From positions 47,575 through 111,574 of the forward strand of contig JAFGXY010000026.1 of the NCBI GenBank assembly GCA_016936395.1: DNA of 64,000 nt, in the 5' to 3' direction. How positions within the stretch are numbered: position 1 is the first letter of the stretch; each line of letters opens with the position of its first letter. Shown here piece by piece: positions 42,119 to 50,378 of the stretch. A model generated the notes under the pieces. The model did not search any database and was not told the origin of the DNA. It saw nothing but the letters and a program-made list of their open reading frames with translations. The DNA is from Paracoccaceae bacterium (GTDB lineage Bacteria; Pseudomonadota; Alphaproteobacteria; Rhodobacterales; Rhodobacteraceae). Made by a program: the position numbers and the translations under genes.

Positions 42119-43126
42119 ATGCTGACACGTCGCACATTCGCCCGCATTGCGGGCGCGGCCGCACTTGCCCTGTCGGTGGCGCTGCCTGCTTATGCCGAAC
42201 CCATTGTCATCAAGTTCAGCCATGTGGTTGCCCCCGGCACGCCCAAGGGCAAAGGTGCCGACAAGTTCAAGGAACTGGCCGAAGCCTATACCAATGGCGC
42301 GGTGACGGTTGAGGTCTATCCCAACAGCCAGCTTTACAAGGACAAGGAAGAGCTTGAGGCGCTGCAACTGGGCGCGGTGCAGATCCTGGCCCCGTCCTTG
42401 GCCAAGTTCGGCCCCTTGGGCGTGCAGCAGTTCGAGGTGTTCGACCTGCCGTTCCTGATGAACGGCTATGACGATCTGCGGAAAATCACCGATGGTGAAA
42501 TCGGTCAGGGTTTTCTGGGTTTGCTGGACGACAAGGGCATCAAGGGTCTTGCCTATTGGGACAACGGCTTCAAGATTTTCTCGGCCAACAGCCCGCTGAA
42601 ATCGCCGGATGATTTCCTTGGCCTGAAGATGCGCATCCAGTCGTCGAAGATCCTTGAGGCGCAGATGCAGGCTTTGGGCGCTGTGCCGCAGGTCATGGCG
42701 TTCTCGGAAGTCTATCAGGCGCTGCAGACCGGTGTGGTTGACGGCACCGAAAACCCGCCGTCCAACATGTATACCCAGAAGATGCACGAGGTTCAAAAGC
42801 ACGCCACGCTGTCGAACCATGGCTATCTGGGCTATGCGGTGATCGTGAACAAGGCGTTCTGGGAAGGGCTTGACCCGGCGGTGCGCGAGCAGTTGGACAA
42901 GGCCATGGCCGAAGCCACGGCTTACGCCAACTCGATCGCCAAGGAAGAAAATGACAACGCCCTGGCCGCGATGCAGGCCGCTGGCACGACCGAGTGGCAC
43001 GAGCTGACCGCCGAAGAACGTGCGGTGTTCGTCGAAACGCTGAAGCCGGTTCATGCGCAGATGGCTGACCGCATCGGGGCCGATCTGATCGCGCAGGTTT
43101 ACGGCGCGCTTGGCCTGACCAACTGA
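42119..43126 (+). CDS. dctP: TRAP transporter C4-dicarboxylate-binding protein DctP
   Basis: Periplasmic solute receptor of a TRAP transporter. The 335-aa product has a signal peptide with a twin-arginine-like start (TRRTFARIAGAAALALS) ending AYA. The DctP fold shows IVIKFSHVVAPGTPKGKGADKFKELAEAYTNG, YDDLRKITDGEIGQGF, the substrate Arg in LGLKMRIQSSKIL, and EVYQALQTGVVDGTENPPSNMYTQKMHEVQKH. These are the residues of the C4-dicarboxylate type (succinate, malate, fumarate). A strong GGAGGAG ribosome-binding site precedes the ATG. A hairpin follows before dctQ, suggesting that DctP is made in excess. Confidence 0.96.
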   Translation: MLTRRTFARIAGAAALALSVALPAYAEPIVIKFSHVVAPGTPKGKGADKFKELAEAYTNGAVTVEVYPNSQLYKDKEELEALQLGAVQILAPSLAKFGPLGVQQFEVFDLPFLMNGYDDLRKITDGEIGQGFLGLLDDKGIKGLAYWDNGFKIFSANSPLKSPDDFLGLKMRIQSSKILEAQMQALGAVPQVMAFSEVYQALQTGVVDGTENPPSNMYTQKMHEVQKHATLSNHGYLGYAVIVNKAFWEGLDPAVREQLDKAMAEATAYANSIAKEENDNALAAMQAAGTTEWHELTAEERAVFVETLKPVHAQMADRIGADLIAQVYGALGLTN

Positions 43127-43139
43127 CCGCCTGAAACCG

Positions 43140-43172
43140 GGGGCGCGGGGGTGTATCCCTGCGCCCCCTTTT
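43140..43172 (+). terminator. Hairpin/attenuator between dctP and dctQ
   Basis: Arms GGGGCGC (43140-43146) and GCGCCCC (43161-43167) extend inward by three G-C pairs and one G-T pair to an 11-pair stem with a six-base loop, followed by CTTTT. It lies 14 bases after the dctP stop and 18 before dctQ. It looks like a partial terminator or mRNA-stabilising structure that lowers dctQM expression relative to dctP. Confidence 0.75.
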
Positions 43173-43189
43173 CACATCCGAGGTTTGCC

Positions 43190-43822
43190 ATGATCCTGCG
43201 CATCCTCGACCGCTTCGAAGAAATCCTGATCTCTGCCCTCATGGCGGTGGCCGTGGTGCTGATCTTCGTCGCCGTCGTGCATCGTTTTTCCATCGGTTTC
43301 GCCGCTGATCTTGTCGGCTATGCCCGCAGTCATGACATGCCCGAATTGCAGGCCTGGGCGCGGTCGCTGTTCAAGTCGATCAACGCAATCCGGCTGACCT
43401 GGGCGCAAGAGGCCTGCATCTATCTGTTCGTCTGGATGGCCAAGTTCGGCGCGGCCTATGGCGTGCGCACCGGGATTCACGTCGGCGTCGATATTCTGGC
43501 CGAGCGGCTGCATGGCGCGCAACGGCGCGCGATCACCATCATTGCCATGTCGGGCGGGGTGGTGTTCACCGCCATTCTGGTCTGGATCGGCACCGATTTC
43601 GTCTGGCATGTCTACAAGGGTGGCCAGACCTCGCCCGATCTGGAGTTGAAGATGTGGATCATCTATCTGGCGGTGCCGCTGGGCTCGGCGCTGATGTGTT
43701 TCCGCTTCATTCAGGCGCTGCACCTTTATGTCACCACCGGCCAGATTGCCCACCATGACCACGGCGCGGTCGATGGACTGGACGAAGAGGCCGAAGATCT
43801 GGCCAAAGGGGGCCATGCATGA
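43190..43822 (+). CDS. dctQ: TRAP transporter small permease DctQ
   Basis: The 210-aa small membrane subunit, with four helices: ILISALMAVAVVLIFVAVVHRF, WAQEACIYLFVWMAKFGAAYGVR, ITIIAMSGGVVFTAILVWIG and IIYLAVPLGSALMCFRFIQAL. The conserved TWAQEACIYLFVWM and RTGIHVGVDIL segments mark the family. A somewhat long periplasmic loop after helix 1 (YARSHDMPELQAWARSLFKSINAIRL) is typical of the DctPQM subgroup for C4-dicarboxylates. It overlaps dctM by four bases. Confidence 0.94.
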   Translation: MILRILDRFEEILISALMAVAVVLIFVAVVHRFSIGFAADLVGYARSHDMPELQAWARSLFKSINAIRLTWAQEACIYLFVWMAKFGAAYGVRTGIHVGVDILAERLHGAQRRAITIIAMSGGVVFTAILVWIGTDFVWHVYKGGQTSPDLELKMWIIYLAVPLGSALMCFRFIQALHLYVTTGQIAHHDHGAVDGLDEEAEDLAKGGHA

Positions 43823-45144
43823 CGCCCCTGATCATCTTTGCCATTCTGGCGGTGCTGTTGATCACCGGCATGCCGGTCTCGATTGCGCTGGGGCTGACGG
43901 TGTTCAGCTTTCTGTTCGGCTTTTCCGACGTGCCGCTGGATGCCATCGCGCTGAAGCTGTTCACCGGGATCGAGAAATTCGAGATCATGGCGATCCCGTT
44001 CTTCATTCTGGCCGGCAACTTCCTGACACATGGCGGGGTTGCCCGGCGGATGATCCGCTTTGCCACCTCGATGGTCGGGCATTGGTATGGCGGCATGGGG
44101 CTTGCCGCCGTGGTTGCCTGCGCGCTGTTTGCGGCGATCTCGGGCTCCAGCCCGGCCACGGTGATGGCGGTGGGGTCTATCCTGATCCCGGCCATGGTCA
44201 AGCAGGGCTATCCGGCGCAATTTGGTGTGGGCACTGTCGCCACTGCCGGGGGTCTGGGCATTCTGATCCCGCCGTCGATCGTGATGGTGATGTATGCAGT
44301 GGCGACCAGCGGCATGGTGGTGACCGGCCCGAATGGCGAGGCGGTGATGTCGGCCTCGATCGGCACCTTGTTCATGGCGGGGGTCATTCCGGGGCTGATC
44401 CTTGCCACCATGCTGGGCACAACCACCACCTATCGCGCCTGGAAGAACGGCTACCCGCGCCTGCCGCGCGCGCCGTGGCGGGAGCGCATCCTTGCGTTCC
44501 GCGAAAGCGTCTGGGGCCTGATGCTGATCGTCATCATCATGGGCGGTATCTATGGCGGCATCTTCACGCCCACCGAGGCGGCGGCGGTGTCGGCGGTCTA
44601 TGCCTTTGTCATTGCGGTGTTTGTCTACAAGGACATCAAGCTGCGCGATGTGCCGCGGGTGCTGCTGACCTCGGCCGCCATGTCTGCGATGTTGCTCTAC
44701 ATCATCACCAACGCCGTGATGTTTGCCTTCATCCTGACGTCCGAGCAGATCCCGCAGGCGCTGTCGGCCTGGATCGTCGATCTCGGTCTGGGCAAGATCG
44801 GCTTTCTGATGGTGGTCAACGTGCTGCTTCTGATCATCGGCATGGTGATGGAACCGTCTGCGATTGTGCTGATCATGGCCCCGATCCTGTATCCGGTTGC
44901 CGTGGCGCTTGGGGTGCATCCGGTGCATTTCGGCATCATGCTGGTGGTCAACATGGAAATCGGGCTGTGCACGCCACCTGTGGGGTTGAACCTGTATGTC
45001 GCGTCTTCGCTGTCCAAGCTGGGGCTAACCGAGGTGACGCGTGCCACATGGCCATGGCTGCTGACGGCGCTGAGCTTTCTGATGCTGATCACCTATGTGC
45101 CCGCCCTTACGCTGTGGTTTCCCGGCATGCTGGGGATGAAGTGA
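43819..45144 (+). CDS. dctM: TRAP transporter large permease DctM
   Basis: The 441-aa large membrane subunit that couples sodium influx to substrate uptake. Family signatures are ILAVLLITGMPVSIALGLTVF, AIPFFILAGNFLTHGGVARRMIRFA, CALFAAISGSSPATVMAVGSILIPAMVKQGYPAQFGVGTVATAGGLGILIPPSIVMVMY, and near the end NMEIGLCTPPVGLNLYVASSLSK. About 12 helices can be placed. It is the last gene of the dctPQM operon. Confidence 0.97.
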   Translation: MTPLIIFAILAVLLITGMPVSIALGLTVFSFLFGFSDVPLDAIALKLFTGIEKFEIMAIPFFILAGNFLTHGGVARRMIRFATSMVGHWYGGMGLAAVVACALFAAISGSSPATVMAVGSILIPAMVKQGYPAQFGVGTVATAGGLGILIPPSIVMVMYAVATSGMVVTGPNGEAVMSASIGTLFMAGVIPGLILATMLGTTTTYRAWKNGYPRLPRAPWRERILAFRESVWGLMLIVIIMGGIYGGIFTPTEAAAVSAVYAFVIAVFVYKDIKLRDVPRVLLTSAAMSAMLLYIITNAVMFAFILTSEQIPQALSAWIVDLGLGKIGFLMVVNVLLLIIGMVMEPSAIVLIMAPILYPVAVALGVHPVHFGIMLVVNMEIGLCTPPVGLNLYVASSLSKLGLTEVTRATWPWLLTALSFLMLITYVPALTLWFPGMLGMK

Positions 45145-45178
45145 CCCGCCACGGGGGCACTAGCGGGGGGCGCTGGCG

Positions 45179-45886
45179 TCAGGCGGGTGCCGCTTCGGTA
45201 TCGGCAACGATGCGCCCGTCTTCCAGCGTGATGACACGGTCGGCGCGGTCAAGGATGCGGTTGTCATGCGTGACCATCACTGTGGTGGTGCCGCGCTCTC
45301 GCCCCAGACGCTTGATCATGTCCACCACGTTTGACCCCGAGTCGCGATCAAGGGCAGCGGTGGGTTCGTCGGCAAAGATCACGTCCGGGTTGCCGACCAT
45401 GGCGCGCGCCACGGCGACGCGCTGCTTTTGCCCGCCCGACAGATTGTCGGGCAGGTAATCCAGCCGGTCGCCCAAGCCCACCAGTGTCAGGGCATGGGCG
45501 GCGGCGCGGTCGGCCAGCGCCGGGTCAATCCGGCCATGCACCTGCAAGCCCATCATCACATTCTGCCGCGCGGTCAGGCTGACATGCAGGTTGTGCGCCT
45601 GAAAGATGAAGCCAAGCCGCTTGCGCAAGGCGATCAGCAGATCGCTTTTCGCGCCATGCACCTCGTGTCCCAGCAGGTGCACCGAGCCTTCCTGCACATC
45701 GCGCAGGCAGCCCAGCAGTGTCAGCACCGTGGTCTTGCCCGACCCCGATGGCCCGACCAGCACGGTCAGACTGCCGCGCCGGACGCGCAGGTTGATGTCA
45801 AACAGCGCCTGCTTGCGCGCCTCGCCGCTGCCGAACCAATGGTTCAGGCCTTGGGCCACAATCGGAAAATCGTCATCGGCTGCCAT
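45179..45886 (-). CDS. DevA-type ABC exporter ATP-binding protein
   Basis: A 235-aa ABC ATPase of the DevA/LolD/MacB-like group. Walker A VGPSGSGKTTVL, Q-loop FIFQAHNLHVSLTARQNV, signature LSGGQKQRVAVARAM, Walker B VIFADEPTAALD and the switch His in VMVTHDNRIL are all intact. It is the last gene of a leftward three-gene operon with a DevC permease (one base between them) and a DevB membrane-fusion protein. DevBCA of cyanobacteria exports glycolipids through TolC; what this system moves is unknown. Confidence 0.92.
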   Translation of the reverse strand: MAADDDFPIVAQGLNHWFGSGEARKQALFDINLRVRRGSLTVLVGPSGSGKTTVLTLLGCLRDVQEGSVHLLGHEVHGAKSDLLIALRKRLGFIFQAHNLHVSLTARQNVMMGLQVHGRIDPALADRAAAHALTLVGLGDRLDYLPDNLSGGQKQRVAVARAMVGNPDVIFADEPTAALDRDSGSNVVDMIKRLGRERGTTTVMVTHDNRILDRADRVITLEDGRIVADTEAAPA

Positions 45887-45887
45887 G

Positions 45888-47060
45888 TCAGAACAGATCC
45901 GCCGGATCGGCCGCGGCCAGCCGCCGCGTGGCAATCGCCCCCGACAGCGCACAGGCCGCCACGGTGCCGAAAAACACCATCATCGCCATCTGGCCGGTCA
46001 TCAGCAGCGGCAGGGTGGTGGCTTTGGCCATCAGGGTCAGCAGGCCGGTTGCCACAATGAACCCCGGCACAAAGCCCAGCACCCCCAGGATCAGCGCCTC
46101 TTCAAACACGATGCCCAGAAAGAACCACTGGCCATAGCCCATCGCCTTGAAGGTCGCATATTCGCGCAGGTGATCAGCCACGTCGGTGGACAGCACCTGA
46201 TAGACGATGACGATGCCGACCAAGACGCCGATGATGACCCCAAAGCCAAAGATGATGCCGGTCGGGCGCTTGGTCTGCTGATAGGTCAGGTCTTCTTGTG
46301 CGGCGGCGGCATAGCTGCGGATGCGCAGGGTCTTGTCCGAGATCAGGTCGCGCAAGCGCAGCGCCACCGCATCGGGGTCGGCGCCGGGAACCACCTTCAG
46401 CAGGATATGGTCGGGCGCGCCCGAGGTTCGGGCCGGGAACAGGTTCAGGAAGGTCTGGTCCGACACCACCATATAGCCATCGCCGCCAAAGCCGCCGCCA
46501 CCGGCGAAGGTGTCATACAGCGTCAGTGTCGTGCCCGAAGCCTCAAAAGACAGCGGCGTTTGCGGGCGGATTGCCGCCGCTTCATCACGGGGCAGGCCCC
46601 GGCTGAACCGGTCCAAAAGGCCCGCATTTTGCAATTGCAGCGTGCCGGATTTGGCCTTGATCTCGCCGGTCAAGAATTCGGGCTGCACTGGGTCGACGCC
46701 ATAGGTGGTCAGCGCCAGAGCTTTGGTGGGTCGTTGCCAGGTGACATTGGCGATGAACAGGCCGGTCCCTGTTGCCACTTCGGGGTCGGCCAAGGCTTGC
46801 AGCAACCACTGCCGCGCGACGTTGCCGCCTTCGGTCATCGAATTGGCATCGGGGGCGGAAATCATGATGTCGGCGTCGAAAAACAGATAGGGCTTTACCG
46901 TTGCCGTGGCCATCGAGTTCATGATGCCCAGTTGCACGAACACCAGCACATTGGCAAAGGCCACCCCCGCCAAGGCCGCGGCAAAGCGGGTGCGCGAATG
47001 GGTCAGTTGCAGCCAGCCGATCGGCAGGCGACCGAACAACAGGGCCAGAAATCGGCTCAT
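45888..47060 (-). CDS. DevC-type ABC exporter permease
   Basis: A 390-aa FtsX-family permease with one N-terminal helix (FAAALAGVAFANVLVFVQLGIMNS), a periplasmic MacB-PCD-like domain (about 45-260), and three C-terminal helices (IIFGFGVIIGVLVGIVIVYQVL, EEALILGVLGFVPGFIVATGLLTLM, MAMMVFFGTVAACALSGAI). It has the cytosolic coupling segment LREYATFKAMGYGQWFF and ends with LAAADPADLF, a shape shared by MacB/DevC proteins. It starts inside the stop of the upstream membrane-fusion gene. Confidence 0.9.
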   Translation of the reverse strand: MSRFLALLFGRLPIGWLQLTHSRTRFAAALAGVAFANVLVFVQLGIMNSMATATVKPYLFFDADIMISAPDANSMTEGGNVARQWLLQALADPEVATGTGLFIANVTWQRPTKALALTTYGVDPVQPEFLTGEIKAKSGTLQLQNAGLLDRFSRGLPRDEAAAIRPQTPLSFEASGTTLTLYDTFAGGGGFGGDGYMVVSDQTFLNLFPARTSGAPDHILLKVVPGADPDAVALRLRDLISDKTLRIRSYAAAAQEDLTYQQTKRPTGIIFGFGVIIGVLVGIVIVYQVLSTDVADHLREYATFKAMGYGQWFFLGIVFEEALILGVLGFVPGFIVATGLLTLMAKATTLPLLMTGQMAMMVFFGTVAACALSGAIATRRLAAADPADLF

Positions 47061-48289
47061 GGGGCGGCCTTGGGTTCGGGTCTGGCAGGGCCGTTGGTGT
47101 CGATCCGGGCAATCACCTCAAGGTTGGTAAAGCGTGCGGCAACGGCGGATGATGCTTCGTCCAGCGCCACCATCACCCGCACCACCCGCGCATCGGTGTT
47201 GGCGGCACTGTCGTCCGACATCAGACCTTGGCGGCCCACGGTCAGCCCGATGAACTCGACCTTTCCTTGCAGCGTCTTGCCCAAGGCGGTGGCCACCAAC
47301 TCGACCGGCTGGCCCGGCTGCACCTGCGACACGCGGTCTTGGTAGATCTCGGCTTCGGCCATCATCTGATCAATGTTGCCCATGTCCATGATCCCCTCGG
47401 CAGGCGGGCGTTGGCCGGGGGTTGCGTGAATGTCCAGCACCGTGCCGGTGATCGGGGCCAGCACATCGGCGCGGGTCTGGTCCGACAAGGCGCGTGTCAG
47501 ATCGGCCTTGGCGGCATCGAGGTTGCGCAGGGCGACAATCACATCGGGCTGCGCCTCGACCTGAACGGACGCAAAGCGGGCCAGCGTCGCCTCGGCCTTG
47601 GCCACCGCCAGCGTGGCTTGCTGCTCGGCCGCTGTGACCGCGTCCAGCGTTGCACGGGTGGCGACGTTGCGAGAGAACAACTCGCGCGTGCGTTCCAGAT
47701 CGACCCGTGCCTCGGCGGCCTGGCTTTGCGCCTGCTCCAGCGCGGCCTGCGCCTCATCGCGGCTGTTTTGCACGGTGGCGCGGGTTTGCATCAATGTGGC
47801 CTCGCGGATGGCAACGGCCGCTTCGGCAGACAGCACCGCGTTTTGCAGCACCGACTGGTTGTCCAGCCGCGCCACCGGCGTGCCCTTTTCCACCCGCTGG
47901 CCTTCGGCCACCAGCAGTTCGGCCACCCGCGCATCGCCAGCACCATAGGGCGGGGCCACCACCGAGATATCGCCGCGCGGCAACAGCCGGGCCAGCCCCA
48001 CCACATCGGTGGCGCGCATGGTTTCGGCCATGGCCTTGGGCAATTCGATCTCGGGCGGCAAGGCGATGGGGGCCTTTGCCCCGCCCCCCGGTTGCAGCCC
48101 GGTCAGGGCATAGAACTTCTGCAACCCCGGTGGCTGGTAATACATGCCGATCACCGCGCCGGAAAACATGAAAACCGGGATCAGCAGCACCAGCAGCCAT
48201 CTCTTGCGGAACCGCAAGCGCAACCGCCCGGCCTCCGTCTGCGGATGCGGGATGGCCAACGGCAGGTCGTTGTTCGGATCAAGGGTCAT
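47057..48289 (-). CDS. DevB-type membrane-fusion (HlyD family) protein
   Basis: A 410-aa periplasmic adaptor. One N-terminal membrane helix (WLLVLLIPVFMFSGAVIGMYY) is followed by a barrel-sandwich lipoyl half (ISVVAPPYGAGDARVAELLVAEGQRVEKGTPVARLDN), a long coiled-coil hairpin (about residues 180-275, Ala/Glu/Gln-rich), the second lipoyl half (DVLAPITGTVLDIHATPGQR) and a beta-barrel domain. It links the inner-membrane exporter to an outer-membrane channel, not found here. The ATG at 48289 gives a proline-rich cytoplasmic tail before the helix; longer in-frame starts run into the divergent promoter region. Confidence 0.91.
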   Translation of the reverse strand: MTLDPNNDLPLAIPHPQTEAGRLRLRFRKRWLLVLLIPVFMFSGAVIGMYYQPPGLQKFYALTGLQPGGGAKAPIALPPEIELPKAMAETMRATDVVGLARLLPRGDISVVAPPYGAGDARVAELLVAEGQRVEKGTPVARLDNQSVLQNAVLSAEAAVAIREATLMQTRATVQNSRDEAQAALEQAQSQAAEARVDLERTRELFSRNVATRATLDAVTAAEQQATLAVAKAEATLARFASVQVEAQPDVIVALRNLDAAKADLTRALSDQTRADVLAPITGTVLDIHATPGQRPPAEGIMDMGNIDQMMAEAEIYQDRVSQVQPGQPVELVATALGKTLQGKVEFIGLTVGRQGLMSDDSAANTDARVVRVMVALDEASSAVAARFTNLEVIARIDTNGPARPEPKAAP

Positions 48290-48338
48290 GGGACCGTTCT
48301 TGCTAAAGGGCGAGGTGCCAAGCGGGATTGCTATACAA

Positions 48339-48353
48339 CAAATGCTGCATTTG
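48339..48353. promoter_or_regulatory. Palindrome in the devBCA / AGE divergent promoter region
   Basis: CAAATGCTGCATTTG is a perfect inverted repeat with 7-base arms around one central base, in an AT-richer part of the 168-base divergent spacer. It lies 50 bases upstream of the DevB-type start and 105 upstream of the AGE gene. It is a candidate operator, regulator unknown. Confidence 0.45.
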
Positions 48354-48457
48354 CGATGTGACCATCTAGCGCGATTCCAAGGCTGGCGGCAATCGACTTG
48401 GCGCGACCCGAAAAGACTGATTTGCTGTGCGCGAGGCCCTTGACCGGAGACCAGCCC

Positions 48458-49690
48458 ATGCCGCACCACCTTTCCCCCGGCCCAGAAGACTGCGCCGGAT
48501 CATGGCTGCAAGACCCGGTGCATCAGTCATACCTGCGGGCCGATGCCGCGCGGCAGTTGACGTTCTTCCGCCCCAGCCTGCGCAGCGATGGCGGGTTTGA
48601 TGTTCTGGGTCTTGACGGCACGCCCTTGCCCTGTGGTCCGCAGGAATTGCACACCACGACACGGCTGATCCATGCCTATGCGCTTGGCAAAGCCCTTGGC
48701 GATGCGCAGGCGGATGCGATCATTGATGCCGGGATGGCGTATCTGTGGACGCGGCACCGCGACGGCGACCATGGCGGCTATGTCTGGTCGGTGCTGGGCG
48801 GCAAGGTGGCCGATGGGGTGAAGCTGGCTTATGGCCATGTCTTCGTGTTGCTGGCCGCCTCCAGCGCCAGACTGGCAGGCCACCCCGACGCCGACCGGCT
48901 GCTGAACGATATCACGGCGGTGATCGACCGGCACTATTGGGACGAAGACCGTGGCCTTTTGCGCGACGAATTCACCCGCGACTGGCAGCCGTTTTCCACC
49001 TATCGCGGCATGAACGCCAACATGCACGGGGTCGAGGCGATGCTGGCCGCGTATGAGGCGACGGGGCAGGACACATGGCTGCACCGCGCCGGGCGCATTC
49101 TTGATTTCTTCGTGGGCCAGATCGCCCCGGCGCATGGTTGGCGTATCCCCGAGCATTACACGGAAAGCTGGCAGATTGATCCCGGCTACAGCGGCAATCC
49201 GATGTTTCGCCCGGCAGGCACAACGCCCGGCCATGCGTTCGAACTGGCCCGCCTGACCTTGCAGCATTGGGATCTGTGCGGCAGGCCCGATACGGGTGCC
49301 CCGGCCCGCGCGCGACATCTGGCCGACACCGCCTTGCAGGCATGGCTGCCCGACGGTGGCCTTGCCTATACGCTTGACCCGCAGGGCCATATCGCCATTC
49401 CCGACCGTTATTGGTGGCCGGTGACCGAAGCCATCGGCGCGCTTCAGGCCCTGATGAAAGCCGCGCCGCAGCCGGGGGACGAAGACTGGTATCGCAGGCT
49501 GTGGCGGTTTGCCGATGCGCATTTCATCGACCACGCGCGGGGCGGCTGGTATCCCGAGATTGACCGCGAAGGCAAGCCCACCGCGCGGCAATTCATCGGC
49601 AAGCCCGACATCTATCACGCGCTGCAAGCCGATCTGCTGCCGCTGGTGCCCGGGCTGTCGCGCCTGTTGCCATCGCTGAACGCGTGCTAA
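48458..49690 (+). CDS. AGE-family sugar isomerase/epimerase
   Basis: A 410-aa (alpha/alpha)6-barrel protein of the N-acylglucosamine 2-epimerase family, which also includes mannose, cellobiose and sulfoquinovose isomerases. Conserved segments are TTTRLIHAYALGKALG, HGGYVWSVLGGKVADGVKLAYGHVFVLLAASS, YRGMNANMHGVEAMLAAYEATG, PEHYTESWQ, PGHAFELARL and RYWWPVTEAIGAL, which include the family His and Glu residues of the active site. The ATG at 48458 has GGAGA upstream. The exact sugar is not readable from sequence; a role in aldose-ketose isomerisation is likely. Confidence 0.87.
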   Translation: MPHHLSPGPEDCAGSWLQDPVHQSYLRADAARQLTFFRPSLRSDGGFDVLGLDGTPLPCGPQELHTTTRLIHAYALGKALGDAQADAIIDAGMAYLWTRHRDGDHGGYVWSVLGGKVADGVKLAYGHVFVLLAASSARLAGHPDADRLLNDITAVIDRHYWDEDRGLLRDEFTRDWQPFSTYRGMNANMHGVEAMLAAYEATGQDTWLHRAGRILDFFVGQIAPAHGWRIPEHYTESWQIDPGYSGNPMFRPAGTTPGHAFELARLTLQHWDLCGRPDTGAPARARHLADTALQAWLPDGGLAYTLDPQGHIAIPDRYWWPVTEAIGALQALMKAAPQPGDEDWYRRLWRFADAHFIDHARGGWYPEIDREGKPTARQFIGKPDIYHALQADLLPLVPGLSRLLPSLNAC

Positions 49691-49700
49691 ATTCCCGTCC

Positions 49701-50378
49701 ATGTTCATCGTCTCCCCCGCCACCCTGACAAACCGCACCGCGCTGGAGTTTTGCCAGCTTCCGCGCCGGTTTCTGGGCCGCCGCTTCATCTGGCCGCGTA
49801 TCGAGGGCACGTGGCGGCTGAAGGCGCGGCTGATTTTTGAGGTCGAGTTTCTGCGCTATCTGGCGGCGCTGTTCCCGTTTGCCTTGGCGGCGCTGGTCTG
49901 GCGCGAAAACGCACTGGCGATCGCGCAGGCCCCGCTGCTGATGGTGCTGGTGGTCTATGCGGTGGAAATCCGCCTGCTGGGCCTGACGCAAACCAAACGC
50001 GACAGCCTTCTGACACCGGCCGAGCGCGACCGTGCCCTTGACCTGTTCACCCAGCGCGGGCGGCAGATTCTGACCCGGATCGCGGCAGGGCGGAAGATGA
50101 CGCAAGGCACGCTGCATCTGGTGGTGGAACAGTCCGAACTGGCCCGCGTGCCGCCCCTGACGCTGGTATCTGTGCAATGGAGCGAAGGGCCGGCGGTGCT
50201 TGACCTGACGCCCGAGGAACGCAAGCTGATCAGCGAAGGGCTGTTTGCCGCGCCGCTGACCGAACGCGCGATGCACAAGCTGTCGCTGGCGCGCAAGGAA
50301 CCGCTGCACAGTGTCGAGCTTGAGGTGCGCGCGATTCCTGCCCATGCCCGTATGGCGGCGCTGACGGGCGTGGCCTAA
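49701..50378 (+). CDS. Membrane protein of unknown function
   Basis: A 225-aa protein. Two hydrophobic segments close together (LRYLAALFPFALAALVW and LAIAQAPLLMVLVVYAVEIRLLG) form a probable hairpin anchor. Before them is a basic, aromatic stretch (CQLPRRFLGRRFIWPRIEGTWRLKARL); after them is a cytoplasmic charged domain without a known motif. It lies ten bases after the AGE gene, suggesting one transcript, and its end overlaps the convergent VWA gene by four bases. I do not recognise the family. Confidence 0.7.
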   Translation: MFIVSPATLTNRTALEFCQLPRRFLGRRFIWPRIEGTWRLKARLIFEVEFLRYLAALFPFALAALVWRENALAIAQAPLLMVLVVYAVEIRLLGLTQTKRDSLLTPAERDRALDLFTQRGRQILTRIAAGRKMTQGTLHLVVEQSELARVPPLTLVSVQWSEGPAVLDLTPEERKLISEGLFAAPLTERAMHKLSLARKEPLHSVELEVRAIPAHARMAALTGVA

